This document shows, piece after piece, positions 48,684-58,103 of a stretch of DNA of 64,000 bases (position 1 is the stretch's first letter; each line of letters starts with the position of its first letter). Under the pieces are notes generated by a model. It worked only from the letters and a program-made list of their open reading frames with translations. It was not told where the DNA came from and did not search any database. The stretch comes from CAIZQW01 sp942493055. GTDB lineage: Bacteria; Verrucomicrobiota; Kiritimatiellia; RFP12; UBA1067. The DNA lies in NCBI GenBank assembly GCA_942493055.1, contig OW818680.1, positions 4,836,001-4,900,000 of the forward strand, written 5' to 3'. Both the position numbers and the translations under genes were made by a program.

Positions 48684-49769
48684 ATGACACTGGAGCGGTT
48701 TTGCAAAAATAGTATGGTGGTCGGGTTGGCGGCGTCCGCGTTGCTGCTCGGGGGCTGGTTTGGAAAGCGGGAGAAGCCTCTTCTGCCGGCGTATGCGGTC
48801 GCGGCTGTCTATACGACCGACACGACGAAGGACGTGCCGGTCATGAAGGAGTTCGAACGTGTGTTTGATGCCCAATTGAGCCTTCTGTCTGAACGCATGC
48901 AGGCTTTAAAGCCAGGTTCCGGTCTAAAGAAGACAGAGGATCCGTTTGAAACCTATTTGGCTGTTGATCGCAAAGAGATTGAATGGTCGCTTGTAACCAT
49001 GGGGGCTCTCTCACGTTCAGAGAAGATGGCGGAGCCACCCGTGCCGGATGTGTCGTGGACGTTTTGCGGGGCTTTCAACAAGGAGAAGACTGTCGCCGCA
49101 TTGACCCGGCAGATTGCAGCGAAACATCCCGGATTTGAGTTGGCGGCTTCGACGCTCAACGGGACGCCTATGTGGACGCTCAAAAGTGCTTCCTTGGTCA
49201 AGGTACAAGGCTTGAACCCCTGTATGGCCTTTAGCGGCAAACGTCTGTTGCTGATCGCTTCGAATCAGAAGGCGTTGAAGAATCTCTTGGACTTGTATGC
49301 GGGGCGAGTTGCAGGCTTGCCCAAAGACGCTTCGCTGTCGCGTGTGCTCGCCCCCAATCCGAACCTGATTTCACGCCTCATGGTCGTCAATATCAATGAG
49401 GCTATTCACGCGCTGACGACAGAGGCGGAGCGCGCTAAAAAGCTGGCGGACCCCCGGATGAACGCTGTTGCGAATTCCTTGCGTGAGCTGACAATGGAAA
49501 CGCGGCTCGTTCCTGGCCGGGATGCCGCTGAAGTGGTTGTGAGCATGGCGTGCGCGGATGCGGCGAATGCGCAGACCTTAAACGAGTTGTGCCTGACTGC
49601 AAAAACAAGCGCGCTGTTCCTCCTCGGCATGGCGAGTCAGCAGAAGCCAGAGCTGAGGGCTGGTGCAGAGTGGCTTTCGAAAATTAACAGTCGGGTGGAC
49701 GGCAGGCAGACGATGTTATGGTTGCAGTGCTCGCCCCAGGATCTTAAAATATGCAAGGATATGATGTAA
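48684..49769 (+). CDS. Exported protein of unknown function
   Basis: A 361-residue protein. ATG follows GAAGGGGG. An N-terminal hydrophobic segment (residues 10-24, VVGLAASALLLGGWF) looks like a signal peptide or anchor. The rest is alpha/beta with 'DVSWTFCGAFNKEKTVAALTRQ', 'GTPMWTLKSASLVKVQG', 'AFSGKRLLLIASNQKALKNLLDLYAG' and 'ISRLMVVNINEAIHALTTEAERAKKL', which resembles the repeated half-domains of DUF3352-type periplasmic proteins. I do not recognise a named family. It overlaps the fkp gene by 19 bases. Confidence 0.65.
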   Translation: MTLERFCKNSMVVGLAASALLLGGWFGKREKPLLPAYAVAAVYTTDTTKDVPVMKEFERVFDAQLSLLSERMQALKPGSGLKKTEDPFETYLAVDRKEIEWSLVTMGALSRSEKMAEPPVPDVSWTFCGAFNKEKTVAALTRQIAAKHPGFELAASTLNGTPMWTLKSASLVKVQGLNPCMAFSGKRLLLIASNQKALKNLLDLYAGRVAGLPKDASLSRVLAPNPNLISRLMVVNINEAIHALTTEAERAKKLADPRMNAVANSLRELTMETRLVPGRDAAEVVVSMACADAANAQTLNELCLTAKTSALFLLGMASQQKPELRAGAEWLSKINSRVDGRQTMLWLQCSPQDLKICKDMM

Positions 49770-52700
49770 TTGTTCTAACCGCCGCGAATGAAGCGCAGGC
49801 GGACGGTTATCGTGCGCAGATGACGTGGCGCAAGGCTCAGGGGCTGATTGATGCACAGACAGCTGTGCATGTCATTACAGATCCGGGCGGTCGTCGTGTC
49901 GGATCCTTAGGTGCAACGCTCCATGTGTTGAATGAACTGACACAGCGTCTAAAACCTGTGGAGACGAAAAAATCTATTTTCGAGGCGCGCCGTATTTTGA
50001 TTTGTCACTCCGGCGGCGACAGTCGGAGAACACCGGCGTATGCAGCCCAGGGAAAGGTGTTTACACCTGTCCCGGCCCTTTCTAAAAGCGGACAGCCCCT
50101 TGCACTCTTCGATCTAATTTTGCAGACGGTTTCAGCCCTTCCGATGCCTGCGCAGGGCCATGTCCTGGTGACCTCGGGCGATGTGCTGCTGACGTTTGAT
50201 CATGGTTCGGTCGACTTTTCAAAGGCGGGCGTGACAGGTGTTGCTTATTTCGGGCCTGTGGATCGCGGGACACGTCATGGCGTCTATATTCCGGAGACGT
50301 TTGCTGCACAATCCCACAAGACCGAGTGTTTGAAGGTCGCTGATTTTATGCAGAAGCCCTCGCCTGAGGCGGCTGAAGCCGGTGGCGCGGTTGATCCGTT
50401 CGGACGCGTGGCGGTGGATACAGGCCTCATCAGTCTTGACCCTGAGACGTGCGGACGACTGCTTGCGTTAGCGTGTGCATCAGCCCGTTCAAAGCCAAGC
50501 CTGCTGGAGGAGATCATCGCGGGGCACTGTCCGGCGCTCGACATCTACGAAGAGCTGACCATGGCGCTGGCACCTCGTTTTACAGAGGCCCGCTTTCTCG
50601 AACGCTTTGTCACGGGCCGGGGGCGTGACGCCCTGCATGCCAAACGCATGCGCGCGTTTTATCAGGCCTTGCGGCGTGTTCCCTTTCACGTGAACATTGT
50701 CCCCTTCTGTGAGTTTTTTCATATTGGCAGCAGCCGAGAGTTGCTCTCTGGTTTTTCCACGCTCTCGCGCACCTCTCAGACCTACCAGTTTCAGAACGGG
50801 AGCAATGCGTATCTTGAAGATGCGAATGAGGCGGAGCGCGCCTTTGTTTTTAACACGGTTGCGCGCGCGGGCTTGCGCACGGGGCTTGCCTTGATCGAGG
50901 CGGTTGACGCGACAGCCTCTCCCTTCATTCATTTGGCAGGCGACAATATCCTGACTGGCTTGCCTGCGGAAGCGCAGGTAGGCATCACCCTTGATAAGGG
51001 CATTGGACTGGTGGTGCTTCCTGTCGCGAAACAGGATTGGGCCGCAATCGCGTATGGCTTGGATGATGATTTCAAGACGCCTTACGGCGGTGATAAGCCC
51101 TGCAGGTTCTTGAATCAGCCGATAGAGACGTGGATGGCCCGTCATCGCGTCCGTGCAGAGCAATTATGGTCAGGCGATGAAAAGGATGGCCTCTGGCGTG
51201 CCAGGCTCTGGCGCGTGGGCAAGCTTGAGGAGGTGCTGCGTGAGGCCATGGCGCTTGGGAAGGGCGAGGGATGGACAGCCAAGTCGAAAGGCCAGCGGCT
51301 TTGCATCGCGGAGGTGTTGCCGCGTGTCAACCATGAACGGCTGCTGGCGGTGCGTCATGAAATTTTACGGCAGGTCAATCTCGTGCGTGTGGCACAACGG
51401 CTCTTGACGGATGACACGCTTTCGGCTGAGGCGATTTGCTCGGAGGTCAAAACGGCGGAGGAAGCGCTCCACGTGCTTCGTCAGCTTTCGGGGCTGCTGA
51501 TGGATCAGGCTGCAAGCAAACCCTTGCTGCGCGCCCGGATTCTCCGGTTGATGTCAATGCTTCAGGCAGCACACGGGCAACCGAAAGGGCAAACAGAATT
51601 TGCCGCGGCTGAAACATTCCAACGGGAGGCTTTTAAGGCTGTGGCCGATTCGGTCGCAATCAGTTTTGAGCCGGCACGAAAAGCGCGGCCTGCAGCGATC
51701 CTGCATGATCAGGTGGTCTGGGTGACAACCCCGGTGCGAATTGATTTCGCGGGCGGCTGGTCTGATACGCCGCCGATCTGCAGCGAGCAGGGGGGCACGG
51801 TCTTAAATGCAGCAGTGACGCTCAATGGACTCTATCCGATTCAGGTGATGGCGAAGCTCAACACCGAAGGGTGTATCCGGTTGTCGAGCATTGATCTCGG
51901 GGAGCGGAAAGAGATCTGGACGACCGCTGAGTTGCTGGATCACTCCAATCCGCATGAGTGGGCTGCGCTGGCAAAAGCCGCGCTTATTTTAAGTGGCATC
52001 GGACCTTCAGATGAGAAGCAATCATTGAAATCGTGGTTGAAAACATTGGGCGGCGGATTGGATCTGACGATTTTCTCAGCGCTGCCCAAAGGGTCGGGTA
52101 TGGGCACGAGTTCCATTCTGGGCGCGGCAGTCGTGGCGTGTTTGGATTGTGTGCTGGGCGTGCCGTATCAGGCGGACCGGATTATCCGGATGACCTCGAT
52201 TCTGGAGCAGCGGATGTGCACGGGCGGTGGCTGGCAAGACCAAGTCGGCGGTATTATGCCGGGCGTCAAGCTGATCCGGACGCAGCCGGGGCCGGATCAG
52301 ACCGTATCGCTGCGCTGGTCAGTCTTTGCCCTTTCCGGGGAGAGCGAATTGAAACAGCGCTGCTTGCTCTATTTCACGGGGCAAAAGCGCATGGCCCGGA
52401 ATATTTTGCAAAACGTGGTCGGCAACTATTTGGCCCGGACGCCCAAGGTGCTCCAGCTTGTTTCTGCGCTCAAGGAGAATGCACGCGCGACCAAGGAGGC
52501 GTTGGAGGCAAAAGACATCGATGGCTTTGCTCAGGGCGTCATGCGGTATTGGGAACAGAAAAAGGCCATTGACCCTGGTGCGACCAATCAGCCGATTGAA
52601 ACCCTGCTCGCCTCCATCCAGCAGGATGTCCAGGCCAATGTCTTGCCGGGCGCAGGCGGTGGCGGATTTATTTTTATCATTGCCAAAAGCGCTGAAGCAG

Positions 52701-52804
52701 CGCAGCGGATCCGTGCGACGCTGAATGCGCATCCGATCAATGCGCAGTCCCGCTTCTTTGACTTTGCCATTGATGACCAGGGGCTTAAGATTACGGTACT
52801 CTAG
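49751..52804 (+). CDS. fkp: Bifunctional fucokinase/fucose-1-phosphate guanylyltransferase
   Basis: A 1017-residue protein. The N-terminal 600 residues are the pyrophosphorylase part ('VIVLTAANEAQADGYRAQM', 'VITDPGGRRVGSLGATLHVL', 'ILICHSGGDSRRTPAYAAQGK', 'VTSGDVLLTFD'). From about residue 655 there is a GHMP kinase: 'PVRIDFAGGWSDTPPIC', 'LPKGSGMGTSSILGAAVV' near residue 778 (ATP loop) and 'GGWQDQVGGIMPGVKL'. It makes GDP-L-fucose from free L-fucose by salvage. Length and order match Fkp of Bacteroides. The GT11-like gene at 33.5 kb is a likely user of the product. Confidence 0.95.
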   Translation: MQGYDVIVLTAANEAQADGYRAQMTWRKAQGLIDAQTAVHVITDPGGRRVGSLGATLHVLNELTQRLKPVETKKSIFEARRILICHSGGDSRRTPAYAAQGKVFTPVPALSKSGQPLALFDLILQTVSALPMPAQGHVLVTSGDVLLTFDHGSVDFSKAGVTGVAYFGPVDRGTRHGVYIPETFAAQSHKTECLKVADFMQKPSPEAAEAGGAVDPFGRVAVDTGLISLDPETCGRLLALACASARSKPSLLEEIIAGHCPALDIYEELTMALAPRFTEARFLERFVTGRGRDALHAKRMRAFYQALRRVPFHVNIVPFCEFFHIGSSRELLSGFSTLSRTSQTYQFQNGSNAYLEDANEAERAFVFNTVARAGLRTGLALIEAVDATASPFIHLAGDNILTGLPAEAQVGITLDKGIGLVVLPVAKQDWAAIAYGLDDDFKTPYGGDKPCRFLNQPIETWMARHRVRAEQLWSGDEKDGLWRARLWRVGKLEEVLREAMALGKGEGWTAKSKGQRLCIAEVLPRVNHERLLAVRHEILRQVNLVRVAQRLLTDDTLSAEAICSEVKTAEEALHVLRQLSGLLMDQAASKPLLRARILRLMSMLQAAHGQPKGQTEFAAAETFQREAFKAVADSVAISFEPARKARPAAILHDQVVWVTTPVRIDFAGGWSDTPPICSEQGGTVLNAAVTLNGLYPIQVMAKLNTEGCIRLSSIDLGERKEIWTTAELLDHSNPHEWAALAKAALILSGIGPSDEKQSLKSWLKTLGGGLDLTIFSALPKGSGMGTSSILGAAVVACLDCVLGVPYQADRIIRMTSILEQRMCTGGGWQDQVGGIMPGVKLIRTQPGPDQTVSLRWSVFALSGESELKQRCLLYFTGQKRMARNILQNVVGNYLARTPKVLQLVSALKENARATKEALEAKDIDGFAQGVMRYWEQKKAIDPGATNQPIETLLASIQQDVQANVLPGAGGGGFIFIIAKSAEAAQRIRATLNAHPINAQSRFFDFAIDDQGLKITVL

Positions 52805-52828
52805 TATCCGAATGATGCGAACCACGAA

Positions 52829-52917
52829 TGAAAACGAACATCGAACATTCAACATCGAACGTCGAATCTTTAATAAGGAAATAAGGAAATAAGGCAATAT
52901 GACAATAAGGCAATTCG
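52829..52917. repeat. Families B and H, running into the next gene
   Basis: B (GAACATCGAACATTCAACAT, then CGAACGTCGAATC) followed by H (AATAAGGAAATAAGGAAATA, AAGGCAATATGACAATAAGG). The last H unit contains the start codon of the next gene (52899). Confidence 0.8.
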
Positions 52918-54626
52918 TTGAAGTTACAGGCACTCGAAGTGGATATCATTTCGGTCGTAGTGCCGGAATTTTTCTTCTCATCCTCGGATTAACAGGGTGT
53001 ACGATGTTGCCGAAGGCGGAACTGCCTAAGGAGAAGCGGGAGGCGGCGATTCGCAGCTATCAGGAGATGGCGGTACAGTTGCGTGGCTTGCCTTTGAAGC
53101 ATGAGGTGTCGATTCAGAAAGAGACGAAGGCCGAGTTGCGGGTCTCCATGGAGAAGGATCTGGAGAAACCGGATAACAAGGTCTCGTTGGAGGAGTCGGA
53201 TGTTTTGCTCCGCCAATTTAGGCTCTTAGACAAGGATCAATCCTTGAAGGAGTTGCTCCTCCGTTTTATGCAAGAAGGCGCTGCGGCATACTATGACCAT
53301 GAGGAGCGCCGGCTGGTCTATCTTGAAGAGCCGGCGAAGACGAATGAGGCGCCTGCCATGCTGTTTCAGGGGATGGAAAGATTCGTCTATGTCCATGAAT
53401 TCACCCACGCCATCGAAGACTCCCACTATGGGTTGACCCAGCGCACCAAGGAGGCCCAGTCGGATTTTGACCGTTCGCAGGCGCTGACCTCGTTTATTGA
53501 AGGCAATGCGGTTTTGACCGGCATCGATAGTTTGATGGATGGGTTTCCCATGAACACGGTGACGCCCTTAGGCGCCTGGGGCTCGGAGACGCTCATGCAG
53601 GGCGCGGACATGGAGGAGGTTGCCAAAGAGTTTGTGTGGTGCCCTTCGTTTCTCTCCGGCGCCATGATCCGTCCGTATCTGGATGGCATGACGTTTATTA
53701 ATCGCATCCGCCGTGATGCAGGCTGGCAGGCTGTCAACACGATGTATGAGTCGAGGATGCCGCAGACAACTGCGGAGATCCTTTATCCGGAGCGCCGGTA
53801 TCTCAAAGGCTTTGTCCCTGCTCTCTTTAAGCCGGAGTCCGAACTCTTCGCGTCAGCAAAAGGCGCTGTGGCGACCAACTCGCTGGGTGTGATGGGGATT
53901 GCACTCTTGCTCGGGGGCGAGGAGATTGCCACGGCCTACGACTATGGTTTTTTGAAGGGTTGGATGGGGGACCGTCTGTATGTGATGCAAGGGGCGGATG
54001 GAAAGCAGAAGCGGATCTGGCTGAGTTCCTGGGAGCGTCCAGGGTTTGCCTTCTCCTTCCGTTGGCGCATGGATGACTACCTGGGGGAAAAGTTCAAGGA
54101 CGGGAGCTGGTGTATCCAGCGCGAGGGGCGGCTGGTGGCGGCGGTCTGGGCGGACTCCCCGGAGGAGAAGTCCGCGTGCGAAACGCTGGCAGCGCTGGCA
54201 TTGAAGACACCTGTCGATGTGGACCGCCCGTCATGGCTTGCGTCCTGGGGCAACGATCTTCCCTGGCCTGTACGCTTTCCTGTTTACGAGGGGCACTCGG
54301 CAGGGGTCAACGTGTTAGGAGGGTGGGCGTTGGATGCCGACGCGGGCCCTGCCTTTTATCGGTTTAATCTTTTAAATACATGGTTACTGAATGTGGAGGA
54401 GAATCCGGACCGCCACCATTTCAGCACCTGCTTCGGGCTGATGCGCCATGTGAAAGACCTTCGTTCAGACTTTACGTATTGGCGTATTCCGGTTCTGGCG
54501 TCCTGGCTGAGATGCGGCCATGACCAGGATGAGCGTTACGAGTGGTCCCTCCTGTGGGGCATTCTGGCGGATGGAACGGAAAAGCGTGCGCGCGTGCTCT
54601 TCATCCCTGTCTGGCGAAATAAGTAG
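52899..54626 (+). CDS. Lipoprotein with HExxH metallopeptidase motif
   Basis: A 575-residue protein. Its first codons (MTIRQF) are encoded by family H repeat. A hydrophobic segment ends in the lipobox LTGC (Cys34), so it is a lipoprotein. 'FVYVHEFTHAIEDSHYGL' carries the zinc motif H166-E-F-T-H170. Residues 280-560 are otherwise unassigned, with a glycine-rich 'LLLGGEEIATAYDYGFLKGW' and Trp-rich strands. Peptidase activity is likely; substrate unknown. An ATG further down near the signal segment cannot be excluded as the true start. Confidence 0.75.
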   Translation: MTIRQFVEVTGTRSGYHFGRSAGIFLLILGLTGCTMLPKAELPKEKREAAIRSYQEMAVQLRGLPLKHEVSIQKETKAELRVSMEKDLEKPDNKVSLEESDVLLRQFRLLDKDQSLKELLLRFMQEGAAAYYDHEERRLVYLEEPAKTNEAPAMLFQGMERFVYVHEFTHAIEDSHYGLTQRTKEAQSDFDRSQALTSFIEGNAVLTGIDSLMDGFPMNTVTPLGAWGSETLMQGADMEEVAKEFVWCPSFLSGAMIRPYLDGMTFINRIRRDAGWQAVNTMYESRMPQTTAEILYPERRYLKGFVPALFKPESELFASAKGAVATNSLGVMGIALLLGGEEIATAYDYGFLKGWMGDRLYVMQGADGKQKRIWLSSWERPGFAFSFRWRMDDYLGEKFKDGSWCIQREGRLVAAVWADSPEEKSACETLAALALKTPVDVDRPSWLASWGNDLPWPVRFPVYEGHSAGVNVLGGWALDADAGPAFYRFNLLNTWLLNVEENPDRHHFSTCFGLMRHVKDLRSDFTYWRIPVLASWLRCGHDQDERYEWSLLWGILADGTEKRARVLFIPVWRNK

Positions 54627-54631
54627 CCCGT

Positions 54632-56338
54632 CTAGGGCTTGGGCAGGATGTGTGTGCGGCGCGCCTCTTTAAGCAACTTCGCTTTCATCTGTTCAACACG
54701 CTCAGGATGTAGCTTCGCGAGATCAGTCTGCTCGGAGGCATCTGTGGAGATGTTGTAGAGTTCCCATTTGGCGTCCTTTGTGAAATCGTTCTTTGCAAAG
54801 ACGTTCTGTCCGACCAGTTTCCACGCACCCTCGCGCAAGGCGCCATTGCGCTCATGTTCAAAGACGAGCGTGCGGGGTGTCTCGGGTTGATTTGTAAATG
54901 CGGGGAGTAGACTCCGCCCTTCGTAAGGCGCGATTTTTCTGTTGTTAAATGTTTCGGGGTAGTGTACGCCCGAGATATCAATGCATGTGGCCATGATGTC
55001 CGTGATATGGGTGAGGTGGTGGCACCATTCACCCTTGCTCGCAATCTTTGCAGGCCAATGCGCGATCATGGGTGTCCGTATGCCGCCTTCATGCGTGTAG
55101 TGCTTGTAGAGCCAGAGGGGCGTGTTTGAGAGGTTCGCCCAGGCGCAGCCATAGCTGAAGAGAGTGCCCGGCCCCCCCATCTCCTTAAGGGCCTCACCCT
55201 CATGCAGGATGTTGGGTTTGCCAGGGGTGCCGCCATTAATTCCATGTCCGGGCGCGTTATGTGCGTAGGCTTTCGCCTCCAGATCGAAGCCAAAGGGCTC
55301 CCATTCCGCGCAGGCGCCATTGTCGCTGAGGAAAACAATCAGGGTGTTCTCCATGCCGCCCTGGCGCTTGAGCGCCTCCACAATGCGGCCAATGCCGGCA
55401 TCCATGCACTCGACCATGGCGGCGTAGGTGGCCATGCGCCTGGCCAGGTCTGCTCGCCGTTTGGCATCCAGGGTGTCCCATGCCGGATTGATGTTGTCCG
55501 GGGTCAATGAGCCGAGGCGCTTGGCGACAGCGATGTTATCGATGGGCGAACGCGGAGGGAGTGTTGCATGGGCGGGAACGAGTCCCAGCTTTTTGATGCG
55601 CTCGAAGCGCTCAGCGCGCAGGAGGTCCCATCCCTTTTCATACGTGGCGACATAGTTCTCGACGATTTCCTGAGGCGCCTGCACTGGAAAGTGAGCGACC
55701 TGATAGGCGAGGTAGAGCAGGAAGGGACTCTTTTTGTTCCGGGCGATCTCAATGAAATCGAGCGCATGATCCGTGATCGCGGTTGTTGCGTAGAACGTGC
55801 CCTGCGGATAGGTGCGCGGTTTGCGATCGGACGGGAGACGGATCATCATAGCAGGATTCCACGAATCCACGGCATACCCCTGGGTGAAGCCGTAGAACTC
55901 CTCGAAGCCGCGTTGCACAGGGCCTGGCTCATTGACATGCCATTTGCCGCAGGCATAGCGAGCATAGCCTGCGGGGGCGAGCACTTCTGCCAGGGTTACC
56001 GCTTGAGGGTGAAGGCGTCCGATATAACCTTCTGGGCCTGACGGGGTGCCGCCGGTCATGGCGCCAATCCCTGCCTGGTGAGGGTAGAGTCCGGTCAGCA
56101 GACTCGCACGTGTCGGGCAGCAACGGCTTGAATTATAGCTTTGCGAAAAGCGGATGCCGTTTGCAGCCAGGGCATCGAGATTGGGCGTCCTGATCTCCCC
56201 GCCGTAGCAGCCAATATCTGAATAACCCAGATCATCCGCGAGGATAATCAATATATTCGGCTGATTCGTGGGCCCGGCGTAAGCGGCTGTGCAGGCGAGG
56301 GTGGCACAAAAAAAGGCAGGCATCATTCTTGACAGCAT
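54632..56338 (-). CDS. Arylsulfatase family protein, exported
   Basis: A 568-residue protein with a signal peptide (hydrophobic residues 6-21). Sulfatase motifs: 'PNILIILADDLGYSDIGCYG' with Asp35/Asp36 for the metal, and Cys73 in 'SRCCPTRASLLTGLYPHQAG' as the CxPxR formylglycine site. 'VFLSDNGACAEWEPFG' and 'HEGGIRTPMIAHWPAK' are family features. Cleaves sulfate esters, probably from a polysaccharide in the periplasm. Needs the formylglycine-generating enzyme, which is not in the window. Convergent with the metallopeptidase gene, 5 bases apart. Confidence 0.95.
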   Translation of the reverse strand: MLSRMMPAFFCATLACTAAYAGPTNQPNILIILADDLGYSDIGCYGGEIRTPNLDALAANGIRFSQSYNSSRCCPTRASLLTGLYPHQAGIGAMTGGTPSGPEGYIGRLHPQAVTLAEVLAPAGYARYACGKWHVNEPGPVQRGFEEFYGFTQGYAVDSWNPAMMIRLPSDRKPRTYPQGTFYATTAITDHALDFIEIARNKKSPFLLYLAYQVAHFPVQAPQEIVENYVATYEKGWDLLRAERFERIKKLGLVPAHATLPPRSPIDNIAVAKRLGSLTPDNINPAWDTLDAKRRADLARRMATYAAMVECMDAGIGRIVEALKRQGGMENTLIVFLSDNGACAEWEPFGFDLEAKAYAHNAPGHGINGGTPGKPNILHEGEALKEMGGPGTLFSYGCAWANLSNTPLWLYKHYTHEGGIRTPMIAHWPAKIASKGEWCHHLTHITDIMATCIDISGVHYPETFNNRKIAPYEGRSLLPAFTNQPETPRTLVFEHERNGALREGAWKLVGQNVFAKNDFTKDAKWELYNISTDASEQTDLAKLHPERVEQMKAKLLKEARRTHILPKP

Positions 56339-56497
56339 AGAGACTCCCCGTTAATAATGTACGCACAAACTCTACCTTCATTCAGTAGAGGAGTCAAGCG
56401 GGAGTTTTTACCCTTGTTTTTGGAGTGCCAGAATGATACGTTATGGCATTCTATAGCATGGAGTTGAGTGTGACGTTCCAAAGGTACTGGAGTAACT
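56339..56497. other. Divergent promoter region
   Basis: 159 bases between the sulfatase and the MotA-like gene, which run away from each other. It must contain both start regions; no clear -10/-35 pair was identified. CTGGAG precedes the + strand start. Confidence 0.5.
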
Positions 56498-58048
56498 ATG
56501 AAGTTTAATTGCACATCGTGCGGACAGAGGATACATTGTGAGGACAGTATGGCGGGGAAAGTCGTCCGTTGTCCTAACTGCAACAACAAGATTGCTGTGC
56601 CGGACGAACCCGATGTGGCTCCTGTGATCCCGCCAGAGGCGCAAGTTATTGATGCGGAAAAAAGATCCGCAGCTCCAAATAAAGTCTTTCGCGTCAAGAA
56701 GCAGACGCAAGAGCAGAAGGCACCGACTCCCTCCCTGCGGCGTTCGACGAGCATTGGCGCAGGCGAAAGCGGCACGCAGGTCTCCGGGCTCGTGACGGGA
56801 CTCGTCGGGTTGGCGCTTGTCGTCGGTTTCTATCTGATCGTTTTGGTCTTCAGGGGGATGTATTTTGGTGACTTGTTCCTGCAACGCGGGTGGGTCCCTT
56901 ATGTTGAGGCCTTCCTCTTCTGGTGGGCAGTGGCGATCCTGGTCTTCAAGTCCAGAAAGCTCGCCCGTCAAAAGCAGTGCATGATGTTTGATATCTTGCC
57001 GGAGGAGATTTCACCGGATATCACACGGGAGAGCATAGACCAGTTCATTGAGCATGCCAGCTTCTTGCGCGCAAAAGCGAGTGACAGCTTTTTAACGCGT
57101 CGTGTCTTGAAAGTCTTGGAGCACTTCCGTGTGCGCAATAGCAATCCGGAAGCCGCCACCGTCCTCTCCGCGCAGTCGGATGTGGATGCGAATGATGTGC
57201 AGTCCAGTTACACCTTGTTGAAGATCTTTATCTGGGCCATTCCCATCCTGGGCTTTATCGGAACGGTTCAAGGTCTTGGAGATGCGGTCGGTGGCTTTGC
57301 CTCTGGCATGGGCAATACCGAGGATATTTCCGTATTGAAGAATTCATTGGGCATGATTACCAAGGGTCTGGCCGTGGCGTTCGATACGACGTTGATCGCG
57401 CTGATTATGGCGATCCCTCTGATGTTTTTCATGAGCGCCATGCAGAAGGCGGAAGAGGATGTCTTGAACTCCATCGATGAATTCTGTACGGAGAATCTGC
57501 TGAAACGCCTCAACGAACTGCGCAATGACCTGACAACAGACGAAGGCAAGCAGGATATGATTGCCCAGATGATCGCGGCACTGGGGCAGTTGTTTGAGCA
57601 ACAGCAAGTCCGGGCGAATGAGTGGAGCACCAAGCTTGAAACCATGGGCGAGGCCATCAGCAAACAAGTCGCCGAGGGGTGGAAGGGCACGCAGGAGGGG
57701 CTTCAAAAACAATATGAGGAGCACATCAAAGCGGTCCGGGCGCTCAATGAAGAGGTGGCCGGCAAGAGCGTGGGCGTGTTGAAGGAGATCACAGAGGTCC
57801 AGTTGAAGATGGTGGAGATGCAGAAGCATACGGCGACGCTCTTAAAGGAGCAGGCAGACACAGCCGCAAAGAATCTCAAGTGTACCCAGGATCAAGTGGA
57901 GAAGTTCCAGAACGTTTTCTCATTGTTTGGCGAGCAGGTGATCGCCTTGAACCGGAAGCTGGAAAAAGGGTTGAACGAGACAGGAACGGCCTCTTCTGGC
58001 CCGGCAAGCAAAAGCACATTCTGGCAACGCATCGTCGGCATCAAGTGA
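56498..58048 (+). CDS. Zinc-ribbon MotA/TolQ/ExbB-family proton channel protein
   Basis: A 516-residue protein. An N-terminal zinc ribbon (C5-x2-C8...C25-x2-C28) of the MJ0042/finger type is followed by membrane helices near residues 97-120, 135-155, 240-262 and 290-310. The MotA/TolQ core reads 'LLKIFIWAIPILGFIGTVQGLGDAVGGF' and 'GLAVAFDTTLIALIMAIPLMF'. The last 140 residues are a long cytoplasmic coiled coil. Likely the proton-channel subunit of an energising complex. First of three genes with gaps of 55 and -4 bases, so an operon. Confidence 0.88.
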   Translation: MKFNCTSCGQRIHCEDSMAGKVVRCPNCNNKIAVPDEPDVAPVIPPEAQVIDAEKRSAAPNKVFRVKKQTQEQKAPTPSLRRSTSIGAGESGTQVSGLVTGLVGLALVVGFYLIVLVFRGMYFGDLFLQRGWVPYVEAFLFWWAVAILVFKSRKLARQKQCMMFDILPEEISPDITRESIDQFIEHASFLRAKASDSFLTRRVLKVLEHFRVRNSNPEAATVLSAQSDVDANDVQSSYTLLKIFIWAIPILGFIGTVQGLGDAVGGFASGMGNTEDISVLKNSLGMITKGLAVAFDTTLIALIMAIPLMFFMSAMQKAEEDVLNSIDEFCTENLLKRLNELRNDLTTDEGKQDMIAQMIAALGQLFEQQQVRANEWSTKLETMGEAISKQVAEGWKGTQEGLQKQYEEHIKAVRALNEEVAGKSVGVLKEITEVQLKMVEMQKHTATLLKEQADTAAKNLKCTQDQVEKFQNVFSLFGEQVIALNRKLEKGLNETGTASSGPASKSTFWQRIVGIK

Positions 58049-58103
58049 AACAAGATAGGGTGCGCGCTGTTGGGCAACGAATAGGGATAGGCAGGAGAAG
58101 ACT

